This document shows positions 1 to 8,251 of a stretch of 64,000 nucleotides of DNA, piece after piece. The translations under genes were made by a program, and so were the position numbers. Within the stretch, counting starts at the first letter, position 1; every line of letters starts with the position of its first letter. The notes under the pieces were generated by a model. It did not search any database. It had not been told where the DNA came from and was given only the letters and a program-made list of their open reading frames with translations. Source of the stretch: Clostridia bacterium (lineage in GTDB: Bacteria > Bacillota > Clostridia > Christensenellales > QAND01); contig JAFSIR010000025.1 of the NCBI GenBank assembly GCA_017439715.1, positions 55,382 through 119,381 of the forward strand, written 5' to 3'.

Positions 1-78
1 AGTGTTCACCCCGTTGGCCGCAAGCGACAACGCGGTGGGCAGCCCGATATACCCAAGGCCGACAACACAAACTTTCAT
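1..78 (-). CDS. Nucleotide-sugar dehydrogenase, N-terminal fragment (WecC/UDP-ManNAc dehydrogenase family)
   Basis: Only the first 26 codons lie in the window; the gene runs off the left edge. The reading begins with ATG at 76-78 on the minus strand and gives MKVCVVGLGYIGLPTALSLA, the Rossmann GxGxxGxP NAD-binding start typical of UDP-glucose, GDP-mannose and UDP-N-acetylmannosamine dehydrogenases. The YIGLPTA form resembles the WecC/UDP-ManNAc branch, which makes uronic acid sugars for surface polysaccharides. That fits the glycosyltransferase diverging from it. A good promoter lies upstream at 151-179. The substrate cannot be settled from so short a piece. Confidence 0.75.
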   Translation of the reverse strand, partial: MKVCVVGLGYIGLPTALSLAANGVNT

Positions 79-150
79 TTTTTCGCCCTTCTTTTTTGCC
101 CGCAGCGGAGCAGATTGGCGCGCTTAAAAACGCGCATAAAAAATCAATTT

Positions 151-179
151 ATCTTACCATGCGGGTATACCGCTGTCAA
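151..179 (-). promoter_or_regulatory. Promoter of the nucleotide-sugar dehydrogenase
   Basis: On the minus strand a perfect -35 TTGACA (plus 174-179) is followed after 17 bases by -10 TAAGAT (plus 151-156), about 75 bases before the start codon at 78. Confidence 0.6.
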
Positions 180-200
180 TCAACGCCTGCCGCCCCCGCA

Positions 201-229
201 TTGACAAAACACGTGTTCTGCCCCACAAT
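201..229 (+). promoter_or_regulatory. Possible promoter of the 267-4078 gene pair
   Basis: TTGACA at 201-206, a 17-base spacer and a weak -10 CACAAT at 224-229. If used, it places the start of the next gene downstream of about 236 and argues against the longer in-frame starts at 96 or 159. Confidence 0.35.
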
Positions 230-266
230 ACATACAGGAACTTTATGCGGAAAAGAGCTGGTTTTT

Positions 267-824
267 TTGCTGATATCGCCCGATGAACTGTGGCTTCCCG
301 AAGGGGCAGCCGCCGTGTGTGCGCTTACTGACCCGGTGGAAGATTGGCAGGTCCTGCGCCCGCAGCTGAGCATGCTGCCACAGCCGGAAAACGCTTCGCT
401 TGTTTATCTTTTGGCAGAGCAGGTTTTAACGCTTGACCTGTCCATATCGGCAGATCTGTGGGTAAAAGGCTATCAGGCAGCGGTGCTTGAAGCGTTAACA
501 CAGGCCGGCTATGCGCTTACAAAGGCGGCGGGAGACAATCTGTATTTCCAAAAAAATGCGGAACAGCTGCCGGTTGCTGAGCTTATCAAAGCCCTGTGTG
601 AAGCGGGTGCGCAAACAGACAAAAACTGCCTTGAGGCCCTTGCCGCCGCAAGGGCGGCCGTGTCAGCCGCGGCGCAGGAGATCAGCCTTTTAAGGGAGGA
701 AAACCGCCAGTTCCGCTACAAACTCGGCCGCATCACCAACACATGGTACGGCAAATGCCTGCTGGCGGTGTACCGCTTTTTGCGCAAATGCAAGCATCTT
801 GTCACAACGGGGAAATGGGCGTGA
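267..824 (+). CDS. Hypothetical protein with C-terminal coiled coil, partner of the downstream glycosyltransferase
   Basis: I do not recognise the family. The frame is open from 96 to 824. I chose the TTG at 267 (185 residues) because AAAAGAG lies 9 bases upstream and a possible promoter overlaps the more upstream starts; an ATG at 159 is the main alternative. The N-terminal two thirds look globular. The last 80 residues hold an alanine-rich heptad stretch, then a basic segment ending KCKHLVTTGKWA, so a coiled coil or membrane-proximal tail is likely. The stop codon overlaps the next start (TGATG), so the two genes are translationally coupled, and a role in the same polysaccharide step is an inference from that. 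Confidence 0.55.
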   Translation: MLISPDELWLPEGAAAVCALTDPVEDWQVLRPQLSMLPQPENASLVYLLAEQVLTLDLSISADLWVKGYQAAVLEALTQAGYALTKAAGDNLYFQKNAEQLPVAELIKALCEAGAQTDKNCLEALAAARAAVSAAAQEISLLREENRQFRYKLGRITNTWYGKCLLAVYRFLRKCKHLVTTGKWA

Positions 825-3800
825 TGGATACCGTTCTGCGTTTAAGCCGCGCGCTTACCCAAATCTCCGCCTGTGAAAAGGCGCTCAGCGCAAAAGTGCC
901 CGAACAGCAGCCCATGCCTGCGCTTCGCCCGCTGTTTGAAACGGAGAAAACAACTTTGTCGTCCCTTCGCATTGCCGCGGTGATGGACGAGTTTACCTAT
1001 ACGTGTTACGCCCCCGAGTGCCAACTTCTGCAGCTTTCGCCCAACGGATTTAAAGAAGAAATAGAATCCTTTCAGCCCGACCTTGTGTTTATCGAGTCCG
1101 CATGGCAGGGCAAAAACAAGCAGTGGGAACGCAAGATTTCAAACGGCAGCCGCGAGCTGTCGGCCTTGGCAGCGTTTGTAAAAAGCAAGCATATCCCCCT
1201 TGTGTTCTGGAACAAGGAAGACCCGGTACATACCGCGTCCTTTTTGCCCGCCGCGCGGCTGGCGGATTATGTGTTCACCACAGATATAGACTGCATTGAG
1301 ATTTACCGGCGCGCCCTGGGGCATGACCGTGTGTTTTTCCTGCATTTTGCGGCCCAGCCCGCGCTGCACAACCCCATTGAGCGGTTTGATCGGCAGGACA
1401 AGTTCTGCTTTGCCGGCGCTTATTATCATCGGTATCCTGAGCGCGTGCGCGTGTTTGATGCCTTTGCTTCATATTTTATGGCCACCAAGGGATTGGATAT
1501 TTATGATCGGAATTATCCCGATCCGCCGCCCCAGTTCGCGTTCCCGCCGCAGTATGCCCCGCATATTCTGGGCAAGCTGGCCCCCACGGAGATCGACAAA
1601 GCCTATAAAGGTTATACCTACGGCGTGAACATGAATTCCGTGCGCCAATCGCAAACCATGATGGCCCGCCGCGTGTTTGAAATGCTGGCCTCCAACACCA
1701 TTGTGATCGGCAACTATGCCCGCGGCGTGAAAAACCTGTTTGGCGATCTTACCATCTGCACAGATGATGAACGAACCATGCAGCAGGCCCTTGAAACCTA
1801 CACAGGCTCAGAACGCGCCCTGCACGGGTTCCGCTTGCAGGGCTTAAGAAAAGTGTTGTCCCATCATCTGTATCAGGACAGGCTCAGCTACATCTGCCAA
1901 AAGGTGTTCGGCAAACCGCTTACCTGCGGCCTGCCGCCCATCACCGTTGTGGCAAAGGCAAACGATCGGGAACAGGCGGTTAAAATCGTTGCCATGTTCC
2001 GCAGCCAGAACTATCAAAACCGGCGCCTGCTGCTGTGCGCCGAACAGGGCTGGGTCAGCCCGCTTGATAGCGAAACGGTGCTTGACAGGGAAGTGTTTGC
2101 AAGCGCCCTTGAAACGCACATGCAAAGCGGCTTTGCCGCCTGCTTTGATCCGAACGATGCCTATGGGGCAAACTATTTAACGGACCTTGCCCTCTCTACC
2201 CGCTACACCGATGCGAACGTGATCGGCAAGGCCGCGTTTTTCACGGCCGATGGGTTTATAAACGGCCCTGTATACCGGTTTATAAACGCAGTTTCCGGCA
2301 GGCGCTGCATCGTCAGGTTTGCCCTTTGCAAACACCTTTCCATGGCAGATTTCTGCGCCGAGCGCGTGTGGGAAAATGCCTTGGCGGTGGATGAATTTTC
2401 CTATGCCGAAAACTGCACCGTGCTGCCCGAAAGGGCCGTGCCTATGCCTGTTTTGGATACAGGGATCAGCCAATCGCAGTTGGTTGCCGTTTCCGAGCGC
2501 CGCGCGGCAAAACAGGCCGGCGGCTTTGGTCTGCGCCTTGAGCCCGCTGCGTTTGGTGCGTATAACGAAAGCAAAAAGCTGGCGATTACAGCGGAGCCGC
2601 ACCAGCTTGTTATCGAAAGCAAGCTGAAAGAAAAAGAGCAGGAAAGCCTGTGGTTTGCCCCTGTGTATGAGACAAACGCGCTTGCGTTTAGCGGCACGCT
2701 GCCTGTGCACCTGAGTCTTTCGGGCAGCGGGCGGCCCGCCGGCCTTGTGCGCTTTTTGGATGCTGCGGGGCAGGAAATAAGCAGCCTGCCCGTTTCCTGC
2801 AACCGTGTGCAGCTTTTGCTGGTGCCGCCATGCACCAAAACCCTGCAGCTTGGCCTGCGTGTTACCGGCCCGGGCCGCATTCTGTTTAGCCGCGCGCTGT
2901 TCGGTGCGGCGTGCTCGGAGCCTGAAACCAACCGGTTTTTGCCGCGGGCCGAAACGCTCATTGTGTCCAACCGTTATCCCTCGTATCAGGAGCTTTACCG
3001 CAACATGTTTGTGCATAAACGCGTGCAGCGCTATAAGGCTGCCGGATTGTTGGCGGATGTGATGGCGGTTGATCCGAAAAACAATTTTTCTTTTGATGAG
3101 TTTGAGGGCATCAACGTGTGCCGCGGCGATGCGGCGCACCTGTCTGCGGCGCTGTCGTCCGGCGTGGTGCGCTCCGTTGCCGTGCATTTTATGGACGAGA
3201 GCATCTTTCGCGCTTTAAAACCGCATCTGGTCCGCGTGCGCGCCGTTGTGTGGCTGCACGGGGCAGAGGTGCAGCCGTGGTGGCGCAGAAAACACAATTT
3301 TGTTTCCCCCGAAGCGATTGACCATGCAAAGCGCCAGTCAGCCGAGCGTATGCGGCTGTGGCGCGAAGTATTTGAAACCGCACAAACGGAACAAAACCTG
3401 CGCTTTGTGTTTGTTTCGCAGGCGTTTAAGGATATGGTGTTTGAAGATTATGGGCTTTCCTTATCGCCCGATCAGGCCCTTGTGATCCATAACTGCATTG
3501 ATACCGACCTGTTTATCTATCAGGCAAAATCAGCCGATCAGCGCAAAAAGGTGCTGTCCATCCGCCCGTTCGCCAGCCCCAACTATGCTAACGATCTTTC
3601 CGTGCAGGCCATTCAGGCGCTCAAAGACAAGCCCTTTTTTAACGAGCTTTCTTTCCATATCATCGGTGACGGCCCGCTGTTTGAGCAAACAGTTGCTCCC
3701 CTTAAGGGCTTTAAAAACGTAACACTTGAAAAGCGCTTCCTTCGCCAGGAACAGATCCGCGATCTATATCATCAATATGGGCTTTTGCTCATCCCCTCGC

Positions 3801-4078
3801 GGTCTGACACGCAGGGCGTTTCGCGCGATGAGGGCATGGCCTGCGGCATGGTGCCGTTAACAAGCGCTGTGGGCGCTATCCCCGAATTTGCGGATGAAAG
3901 CTGTGCCGTCCTTGCCCCTGCGGAAGATTATTTAACATTAAGCCGCGGCATTGAAAACCTGTATTACAACCCCGAAACATTCCTGCGCCTGTCCGAAGCT
4001 GCGGCCGCGCGCGTTCGAAGGCAAACCTGCCACACGCTTACCATTCCCCAAGAGATAGCGCTGTTGAAAGGCAATTAA
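824..4078 (+). CDS. Large multi-domain glycosyltransferase (DUF3880/CgeB-like N-terminus, GT2-like middle, GT4-like C-terminus)
   Basis: This cytoplasmic enzyme of about 1084 residues probably transfers sugars onto a surface polysaccharide or glycoprotein. Residues 40-230 resemble the DUF3880 domain and 230-380 a CgeB-type glycosyl transferase group 1 domain, with the conserved YGVNMNS...ARRVFEML..N..VIGNYARGV pattern. Residues 385-530 resemble a reduced GT2 domain (ITVVAKANDR start, then a GANYLTDLALSTRY element). Residues 710-1070 form a GT4-type domain: FVSQAF, VIHNCIDTD, a nucleotide-binding ERFLRQEQIRDLY region and the SDTQGVSRDEGMACGMVP acceptor motif with its Glu. The start is ATG 824 with GGGGAA upstream; ATG 815 is possible. 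A terminator follows at once. The acceptor and sugars are unknown. Confidence 0.8.
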   Translation: MDTVLRLSRALTQISACEKALSAKVPEQQPMPALRPLFETEKTTLSSLRIAAVMDEFTYTCYAPECQLLQLSPNGFKEEIESFQPDLVFIESAWQGKNKQWERKISNGSRELSALAAFVKSKHIPLVFWNKEDPVHTASFLPAARLADYVFTTDIDCIEIYRRALGHDRVFFLHFAAQPALHNPIERFDRQDKFCFAGAYYHRYPERVRVFDAFASYFMATKGLDIYDRNYPDPPPQFAFPPQYAPHILGKLAPTEIDKAYKGYTYGVNMNSVRQSQTMMARRVFEMLASNTIVIGNYARGVKNLFGDLTICTDDERTMQQALETYTGSERALHGFRLQGLRKVLSHHLYQDRLSYICQKVFGKPLTCGLPPITVVAKANDREQAVKIVAMFRSQNYQNRRLLLCAEQGWVSPLDSETVLDREVFASALETHMQSGFAACFDPNDAYGANYLTDLALSTRYTDANVIGKAAFFTADGFINGPVYRFINAVSGRRCIVRFALCKHLSMADFCAERVWENALAVDEFSYAENCTVLPERAVPMPVLDTGISQSQLVAVSERRAAKQAGGFGLRLEPAAFGAYNESKKLAITAEPHQLVIESKLKEKEQESLWFAPVYETNALAFSGTLPVHLSLSGSGRPAGLVRFLDAAGQEISSLPVSCNRVQLLLVPPCTKTLQLGLRVTGPGRILFSRALFGAACSEPETNRFLPRAETLIVSNRYPSYQELYRNMFVHKRVQRYKAAGLLADVMAVDPKNNFSFDEFEGINVCRGDAAHLSAALSSGVVRSVAVHFMDESIFRALKPHLVRVRAVVWLHGAEVQPWWRRKHNFVSPEAIDHAKRQSAERMRLWREVFETAQTEQNLRFVFVSQAFKDMVFEDYGLSLSPDQALVIHNCIDTDLFIYQAKSADQRKKVLSIRPFASPNYANDLSVQAIQALKDKPFFNELSFHIIGDGPLFEQTVAPLKGFKNVTLEKRFLRQEQIRDLYHQYGLLLIPSRSDTQGVSRDEGMACGMVPLTSAVGAIPEFADESCAVLAPAEDYLTLSRGIENLYYNPETFLRLSEAAAARVRRQTCHTLTIPQEIALLKGN

Positions 4079-4108
4079 AAAAGGTGAGAGATTTTCTCTC
4101 ACCTTTTT
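4077..4108. terminator. Bidirectional intrinsic terminator between convergent genes
   Basis: A perfect stem AAAAGGTGAGAG/CTCTCACCTTTT with a 5-base loop and A/T runs on both sides. It sits exactly between the stop codons of the glycosyltransferase and the TetR gene. Confidence 0.85.
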
Positions 4109-4638
4109 CATTTGATCATGCTGCTCATCGGCCCTTCCAGCGCGCGCCGGCACAGGGCGGTGAACTCCTCGGGCGGATACGGGTTTTCATCGTGCAGCCA
4201 GCGCAAAAGCGCACAGCGGAACGCATCTGCCGCAAACGTGGAAAAGAATTGGTAAAACGGCTCGTTTGGCTTTCCTTCGCCCAAAAACGTCAGCGCAATG
4301 GGTTCCAACGTTTCACCAAAAAACTCAACAAAGCCGTTCTGCCCGGTGATCATCATGGCGTTGCGGTAAAACAGCCGATCCTGAAACAAAAACTCCGCCG
4401 TGGCAGACAGGAACGACCAGAAAGAATCAAACTCTTTCTCCCCGATAAACACCATATACTCGGTGTAAAATACCCAGTTCAAAAGGTCGTATTTATCTTT
4501 GAAATGATAATAAAAGCTTTTACGGCTGATCCCGCAATGCGCGCAGAGATCACCCACCGTGATGCGTTGAAACGGCGTTTTCCGCATCATAGCCTTGATG
4601 GAAGCGCCCAGCGCCGCCTTGGTTCCCATTTCAGGCAT
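4108..4638 (-). CDS. TetR/AcrR-family regulator (DhaS-like)
   Basis: A DNA-binding regulator of 176 residues. Residues 10-50 form the TetR helix-turn-helix (ITVGDLCAHCGISRKSFYYHF, then KYDLLNWVF), followed by an all-helical ligand domain that resembles the TetR C-terminal type seen in DhaS-like regulators. The start is ATG 4638, 7 bases after GGGAGGG; a start at 4659 is possible but lacks this site. The start overlaps the stop of the upstream unknown gene, so degV, the unknown gene and this regulator form one minus-strand operon. It may autoregulate from the promoter upstream of degV. The ligand is unknown. Confidence 0.8.
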   Translation of the reverse strand: MPEMGTKAALGASIKAMMRKTPFQRITVGDLCAHCGISRKSFYYHFKDKYDLLNWVFYTEYMVFIGEKEFDSFWSFLSATAEFLFQDRLFYRNAMMITGQNGFVEFFGETLEPIALTFLGEGKPNEPFYQFFSTFAADAFRCALLRWLHDENPYPPEEFTALCRRALEGPMSSMIK

Positions 4639-5641
4639 GGCATCCCTCCCTGTATGCATACAAAAGGGCGCAAACCTCTTTGAGCGGCAGCCCGCCCTTA
4701 CACAGCGGCTCTTTCTGCCCGCTCACAGTAACCGCGCCGTCCGACCCGCGGTACACCAAAAGCGGTGCCCCGTCACTGATCACGCGGTTAATATACAGCA
4801 CATCATCCGGAAAATCAAAGCAGATCAGCGGATATTCCTGCCCGTAACGGGAAGCGATCACATATTCCTGCACGCACTTTCGCGCCTGCACGCTGCATTG
4901 CTCGCTCGCCACAAGGCAAACAAACGGCAGCTCCAACGCCGTTGCTTCGTCTGTCACGCGGCCGGACACAATGCTTTCTACGTCTTCATCCGTGTACAGC
5001 CGGTGCACGCCGGCAAACAGCCGCCGTTCCAGCGCATCGGCCCACTGCGCTTCAAATTCGGGCGCCGTGGCCTCAAAGGAAAACATCATGTTCACGCCTG
5101 CCTGCTCGATCGGCGCGGCAGAAGAACAGAAAATAAAAAACGCGCTGGTGCCAAACGCCTTTAATGCCTGTATCAACCCGTCGGGCACCGTGCCTTCCTC
5201 GCCCAGAAACAGGAAAAAGGAAAATACGCCCAGCTCGTTTGCCTGCGCTACCAGGGCCGGAACATCAATCCCGTCAGCCCCGCCTGTTAAATCAAACGTC
5301 AGCGCCCACGGCACGCACAGCGCCTGCGCCTGAGACACCTGGCGCAGCTTGCGCGCCCCGCTTGTCCAGCTGCCATAGCCTACATTCACGCACACGGTTT
5401 CCATCGTTTGCGCATCGGTGCGGCGCACCAGCGCCTCCACCAACGGGTAATACGCGCTGTTGGGATCCGTCAGCAGCTTCTGCACTTTTTTGAAAAACTC
5501 TTTCTGGCGCTTCGTTTTGGCAAAAAATGCGCCCAGATCCACCAAATTACGCGCGCTTCTGCGCGAATCGTTTTCTATATCGCGGATGCCCTTGCGCACC
5601 GCCGCGGAAACCAGCGTTCTTGTAAAATCGTCTTTATTCAT
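4631..5641 (-). CDS. Unrecognised protein encoded between degV and a TetR-type regulator
   Basis: The 336-residue product is soluble, with no signal peptide or clear membrane helix. I do not recognise the family. The first 80 residues are charged and helical. From residue 85 the pattern resembles a degenerate radical SAM barrel: CVNVGYGSW where a cysteine cluster would sit, then DLTGGADG followed by a helix and FSFFLFLG, spaced like the GGEP and TNG strands. The CxxxCxxC motif itself is absent. It overlaps degV by 8 bases (ATGAATAA) and the regulator by 8 bases, so it is surely translated with them. The radical-SAM-like reading is weak inference. Confidence 0.6.
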   Translation of the reverse strand: MNKDDFTRTLVSAAVRKGIRDIENDSRRSARNLVDLGAFFAKTKRQKEFFKKVQKLLTDPNSAYYPLVEALVRRTDAQTMETVCVNVGYGSWTSGARKLRQVSQAQALCVPWALTFDLTGGADGIDVPALVAQANELGVFSFFLFLGEEGTVPDGLIQALKAFGTSAFFIFCSSAAPIEQAGVNMMFSFEATAPEFEAQWADALERRLFAGVHRLYTDEDVESIVSGRVTDEATALELPFVCLVASEQCSVQARKCVQEYVIASRYGQEYPLICFDFPDDVLYINRVISDGAPLLVYRGSDGAVTVSGQKEPLCKGGLPLKEVCALLYAYREGCHA

Positions 5642-6497
5642 GGTTTTTTAAAAAAATGATGCCAAGGGTGTTCGGCCCGCAATGGCTGGCAATGGTGCTG
5701 CCAGCCTCAGTGATATGGATGGTTTCAAACCGCCCGTCTTTTTTCAGCAGCTGCTCGGCAAAAAGAGGCAGCTCATCCGTTTCACATGTGCCTGTGATAA
5801 AGGCTGTGCGCGTGTCAATATCCGTTCTGCCGCGCAGGCGCTCCACAATGTACTTCTCAACGCATTTTTTCAGGCTGCCTTGATGCTTGCGCCCGGCCAG
5901 CATGCCGCCGTTTTTTACCTCAATGGTCGGCCGGATGTGCAGCAGCCCCGCGCTGAGCGCCGTGGTAGCGCTGCATCGCCCGCCCTTGTGCAGATAATCC
6001 AGTTTGTCGATTACAAAGCTCGCCTCTACCAGCCCCGTAAGCTCCGTTATCTTTTGGGCGATCTCGGTGCCGCACAGCCCCTGTTCTGCCAAACGCACGG
6101 CTTCGAGCACCAACAGGCCGATGCCCGTTGAAAGATTGCGGGAATCTACCACATACACGTGTTCCATCTCAGCCGCGCAAAGGCACGCGTTGGCATACGA
6201 GCTTGAAAGTTCGCTGCTGATGCTGATGTGAACAACTTCTTCGCCTTCGTTCTGCGCATCGGCAAACACCGCATGAAAATCCTCGGGCGAGGGCGCGCTT
6301 GTGCGCGGCAGTTCCCCCATTTTATTCGCGGAATCAAACAGCTCAGGCACCGTGATGTTCACCCCATCGGCGTATGTTTTGCCCCCCACCGTTACATACA
6401 GCGGCACGATGCGTATCCCGTGCGCTGCAAGAAGCGCCGGCCCAAGGTCGCAGGTGCTGTCTGCGGTAATCACTGTTTTCTTTTTCATTTCACTCAT
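5634..6497 (-). CDS. DegV family fatty-acid-binding protein
   Basis: A DegV/FakB-type protein of 287 residues, near the usual family length of about 280. FakB proteins carry a fatty acid while the kinase FakA phosphorylates its carboxylate before membrane lipid synthesis. The N-terminal motif ITADSTCDL, the conserved RTSAPSPEDF and SSELSSSY segments around residues 60-100, and GGR(C)S followed by KPT-like RPTIEVKNG near 180 are all visible. The last residues include HCGPNTLGIIF. No FakA homologue is in the window. It is the first gene of the minus-strand operon with the unknown gene and the TetR regulator. Confidence 0.9.
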   Translation of the reverse strand: MSEMKKKTVITADSTCDLGPALLAAHGIRIVPLYVTVGGKTYADGVNITVPELFDSANKMGELPRTSAPSPEDFHAVFADAQNEGEEVVHISISSELSSSYANACLCAAEMEHVYVVDSRNLSTGIGLLVLEAVRLAEQGLCGTEIAQKITELTGLVEASFVIDKLDYLHKGGRCSATTALSAGLLHIRPTIEVKNGGMLAGRKHQGSLKKCVEKYIVERLRGRTDIDTRTAFITGTCETDELPLFAEQLLKKDGRFETIHITEAGSTIASHCGPNTLGIIFLKNHE

Positions 6498-6591
6498 CTA
6501 TGTGTATCTCCGTAGAAAAATTTGTTTCGCTTTTGTGTTGTTTTGATATCTTTGCCGCCGGCTGGAAACAGCCGATCAGCGATTGTATCTC

Positions 6592-6620
6592 AGTATACTC
6601 CAATCCCCGCCGCTGCACAA
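6592..6620 (-). promoter_or_regulatory. Promoter of the degV operon
   Basis: Minus strand -35 TTGTGC (plus 6615-6620), 17-base spacer, -10 TATACT (plus 6592-6597), about 95 bases before the degV start. The intergenic region 6498-6765 otherwise holds the oppositely directed promoter and an AT-rich stretch with a repeated TTTGTTAA (near 6681 and 6700). Confidence 0.55.
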
Positions 6621-6713
6621 TCTGCACCCCTTATTGCACCGGGAAACAATTTTCTAAAATTGAGAACATGAAATACAGTTTTGTTAATTTATTTCAAATT
6701 TGTTAAATTTATG

Positions 6714-6742
6714 TTGAAATATTAATCAATTTGTGATATCGT
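6714..6742 (+). promoter_or_regulatory. Promoter of the L,D-transpeptidase gene
   Basis: TTGAAA at 6714-6719, a 17-base spacer ending TGTGA, and -10 TATCGT at 6737-6742. The TGTGA before the -10 matches the extended -10 form seen at several other promoters in the window. Confidence 0.5.
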
Positions 6743-6765
6743 TATACACGCAAGGGAGGGGAAGG

Positions 6766-7623
6766 ATGAAGCATATTGGTTTAAAGGCAAAGCTGTTGTT
6801 TGTGTATTTATTCTGCGTGCTGGTGGTTGGGTGCAGCCATGCCCCGGCAACCGAAGCATCTTTTTTCAAACTCGTGGGCGCGGCGGTGCAAAACAGCCTG
6901 CAGGCAAGCGTGCCGGCGCCATCGCCTGAAGTGAGTATAACAGAACAAATCAAGTATGTTGCCAAAAGCAAGGTAAATGTGCGCGAATCGGCAAGCACGG
7001 AAAGCGCTGTAATCACAACGCTGTCCATGGGTGCAGAGGTGGTTTGCCTTGGTGTGACCGGCGCATGGACGGAAGTTTCCGTGTCCGGCAAAACAGGCTA
7101 TATCCGCTCGGATCTATTGCAAACCGGCAAGCCGAAAGAAACGATCGAGATGAAAAAAGTAACCGATCCGGCCATTGTGGTGTATAAAGCCCGCCGTACG
7201 CTGGAATTATATGATGGGGAAACGCTGGTTGCTTCCTATCCCATCGGCCTTGGGCCGCAGCCGGTAGGGCACAAGCAGCGCGAGGGTGACGGGAAAACCC
7301 CGGAAGGGGAATACTATGTGTGCGTGCGCAACAGCGCCAGCAATTTTTATCTTTCCTTGGGCGTTTCATACCCCAATGAAATAGATGCCAAACAAGGCCT
7401 AAGCGAAGGCGCGATCGATCAGGCAACGTACAATTCGATCGCGTCGGCGATCGGCAGCAAACGCCAGCCGAACTGGAACACCGCCCTTGGCGGTGCCATC
7501 ATGATCCATGGCATGGGTGGCGACCGGGATTGGACAGCCGGTTGCATTGCGGTGGATAATGATGTGATGGATGTTCTGTGGGAGTGCTGCGCGCTTGGCA
7601 CGCCGATCACCATTTATCCGTAA
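6766..7623 (+). CDS. Lipoprotein L,D-transpeptidase with SH3 domain (YkuD family)
   Basis: A membrane-anchored cell-wall enzyme that would form 3-3 peptidoglycan cross-links or attach proteins. The start is ATG 6766 behind GGGAGGGGAAGG. Residues 1-25 form a lipoprotein signal ending VVGC. Residues 60-125 form a bacterial SH3 domain (YVAKSKVNVRESAS, then VSGKTGYIRSDLL). Residues 140-285 are the YkuD domain, starting at AIVVYKARRTLELYDGE. The catalytic part reads IMIHGMGG, then TAGCIAV, with His and the nucleophile Cys in place; the usual SxGC is TAGC here. The gene stands alone between its promoter and a terminator. Confidence 0.9.
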   Translation: MKHIGLKAKLLFVYLFCVLVVGCSHAPATEASFFKLVGAAVQNSLQASVPAPSPEVSITEQIKYVAKSKVNVRESASTESAVITTLSMGAEVVCLGVTGAWTEVSVSGKTGYIRSDLLQTGKPKETIEMKKVTDPAIVVYKARRTLELYDGETLVASYPIGLGPQPVGHKQREGDGKTPEGEYYVCVRNSASNFYLSLGVSYPNEIDAKQGLSEGAIDQATYNSIASAIGSKRQPNWNTALGGAIMIHGMGGDRDWTAGCIAVDNDVMDVLWECCALGTPITIYP

Positions 7624-7640
7624 GAAAGACAGACGCAAAA

Positions 7641-7669
7641 AAAGCAAAGCCCTGCGCTTTGCTTTTTTT
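7641..7669 (+). terminator. Intrinsic terminator
   Basis: Stem AAAGCAAAGC/GCTTTGCTTT with a 5-base loop, followed by a T run. It ends the transpeptidase gene. A GTATACTT -10-like element follows at about 7680 for the next operon. Confidence 0.85.
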
Positions 7670-7705
7670 CGTTGGTGGCGTATACTTGTTTTGGAGGAGA
7701 AGAAA

Positions 7706-8251
7706 ATGGACCTGTGGGAAAAACAAACGGGGTCGGAACAGGTGTTTTCCGGCCGCGTGCTCAAACTGTTTGTCGATTCCGTGGCGCTGAGCGACGGGTC
7801 GGCCTCCAAGCGCGAGATTGTGCGGGCGGGCGAGGTCGGCTGCGTTCTGCCCGTTGATGAAACAGGAAACGCCTATTTGGTTGAGCAGTTCCGCTATTCG
7901 CTGGGCCGCACCGTGCTTGAAGCGCCGGCCGGCCGCCTGAACGAGGGCGAAACGCCGCTGGATTGCGCTGTGCGCGAGCTGAAGGAGGAAACGGGCCTGT
8001 CGGCAGATTGCTTCATTCCCTTAGGCATTTACCGCCCCAGCCCCGGCATTCTGGATGAAACCATCCATCTGTTTGCCGCCGTGGGCCTGCACAGCGGGCA
8101 GGCTGCACCCGACGAGGGCGAATTTGTGCGCCTTGTTGTGATGCCGCTGCAGGAACTGATAGATCAGATTCTCTCCGGCAAAATTGAAGATGGGAAAACA
8201 CAGGTGGCCGTGCTCAAAGCGCTGCATGTGCTGAAGGAGGAAAAGGGATGA
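7706..8251 (+). CDS. nudF: NUDIX hydrolase, ADP-ribose pyrophosphatase type
   Basis: It probably hydrolyses ADP-ribose or a related nucleoside diphosphate sugar to AMP and a sugar phosphate. The product is 181 residues, normal for the family. The Nudix box lies at residues 72-95: G, then E five residues on, then RELKEETGL with all catalytic glutamates. The upstream EQFRYSLGRTVLEAPAG and the downstream SPGILDETIHLF are typical of the YqkG/NudF group. The start is ATG 7706 behind GGAGGAGAAG. The stop overlaps the following gene by ATGA, so it is coupled to the SLOG protein. Confidence 0.88.
   Translation: MDLWEKQTGSEQVFSGRVLKLFVDSVALSDGSASKREIVRAGEVGCVLPVDETGNAYLVEQFRYSLGRTVLEAPAGRLNEGETPLDCAVRELKEETGLSADCFIPLGIYRPSPGILDETIHLFAAVGLHSGQAAPDEGEFVRLVVMPLQELIDQILSGKIEDGKTQVAVLKALHVLKEEKG

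Noticed and set aside
2177..3187. 336-residue minus-strand open frame
   Set aside because: Antisense to the large glycosyltransferase, with a low-complexity Arg/His composition.
4631..5641. Active radical SAM enzyme
   Set aside because: The cysteine cluster is absent; only the strand spacing is suggestive.
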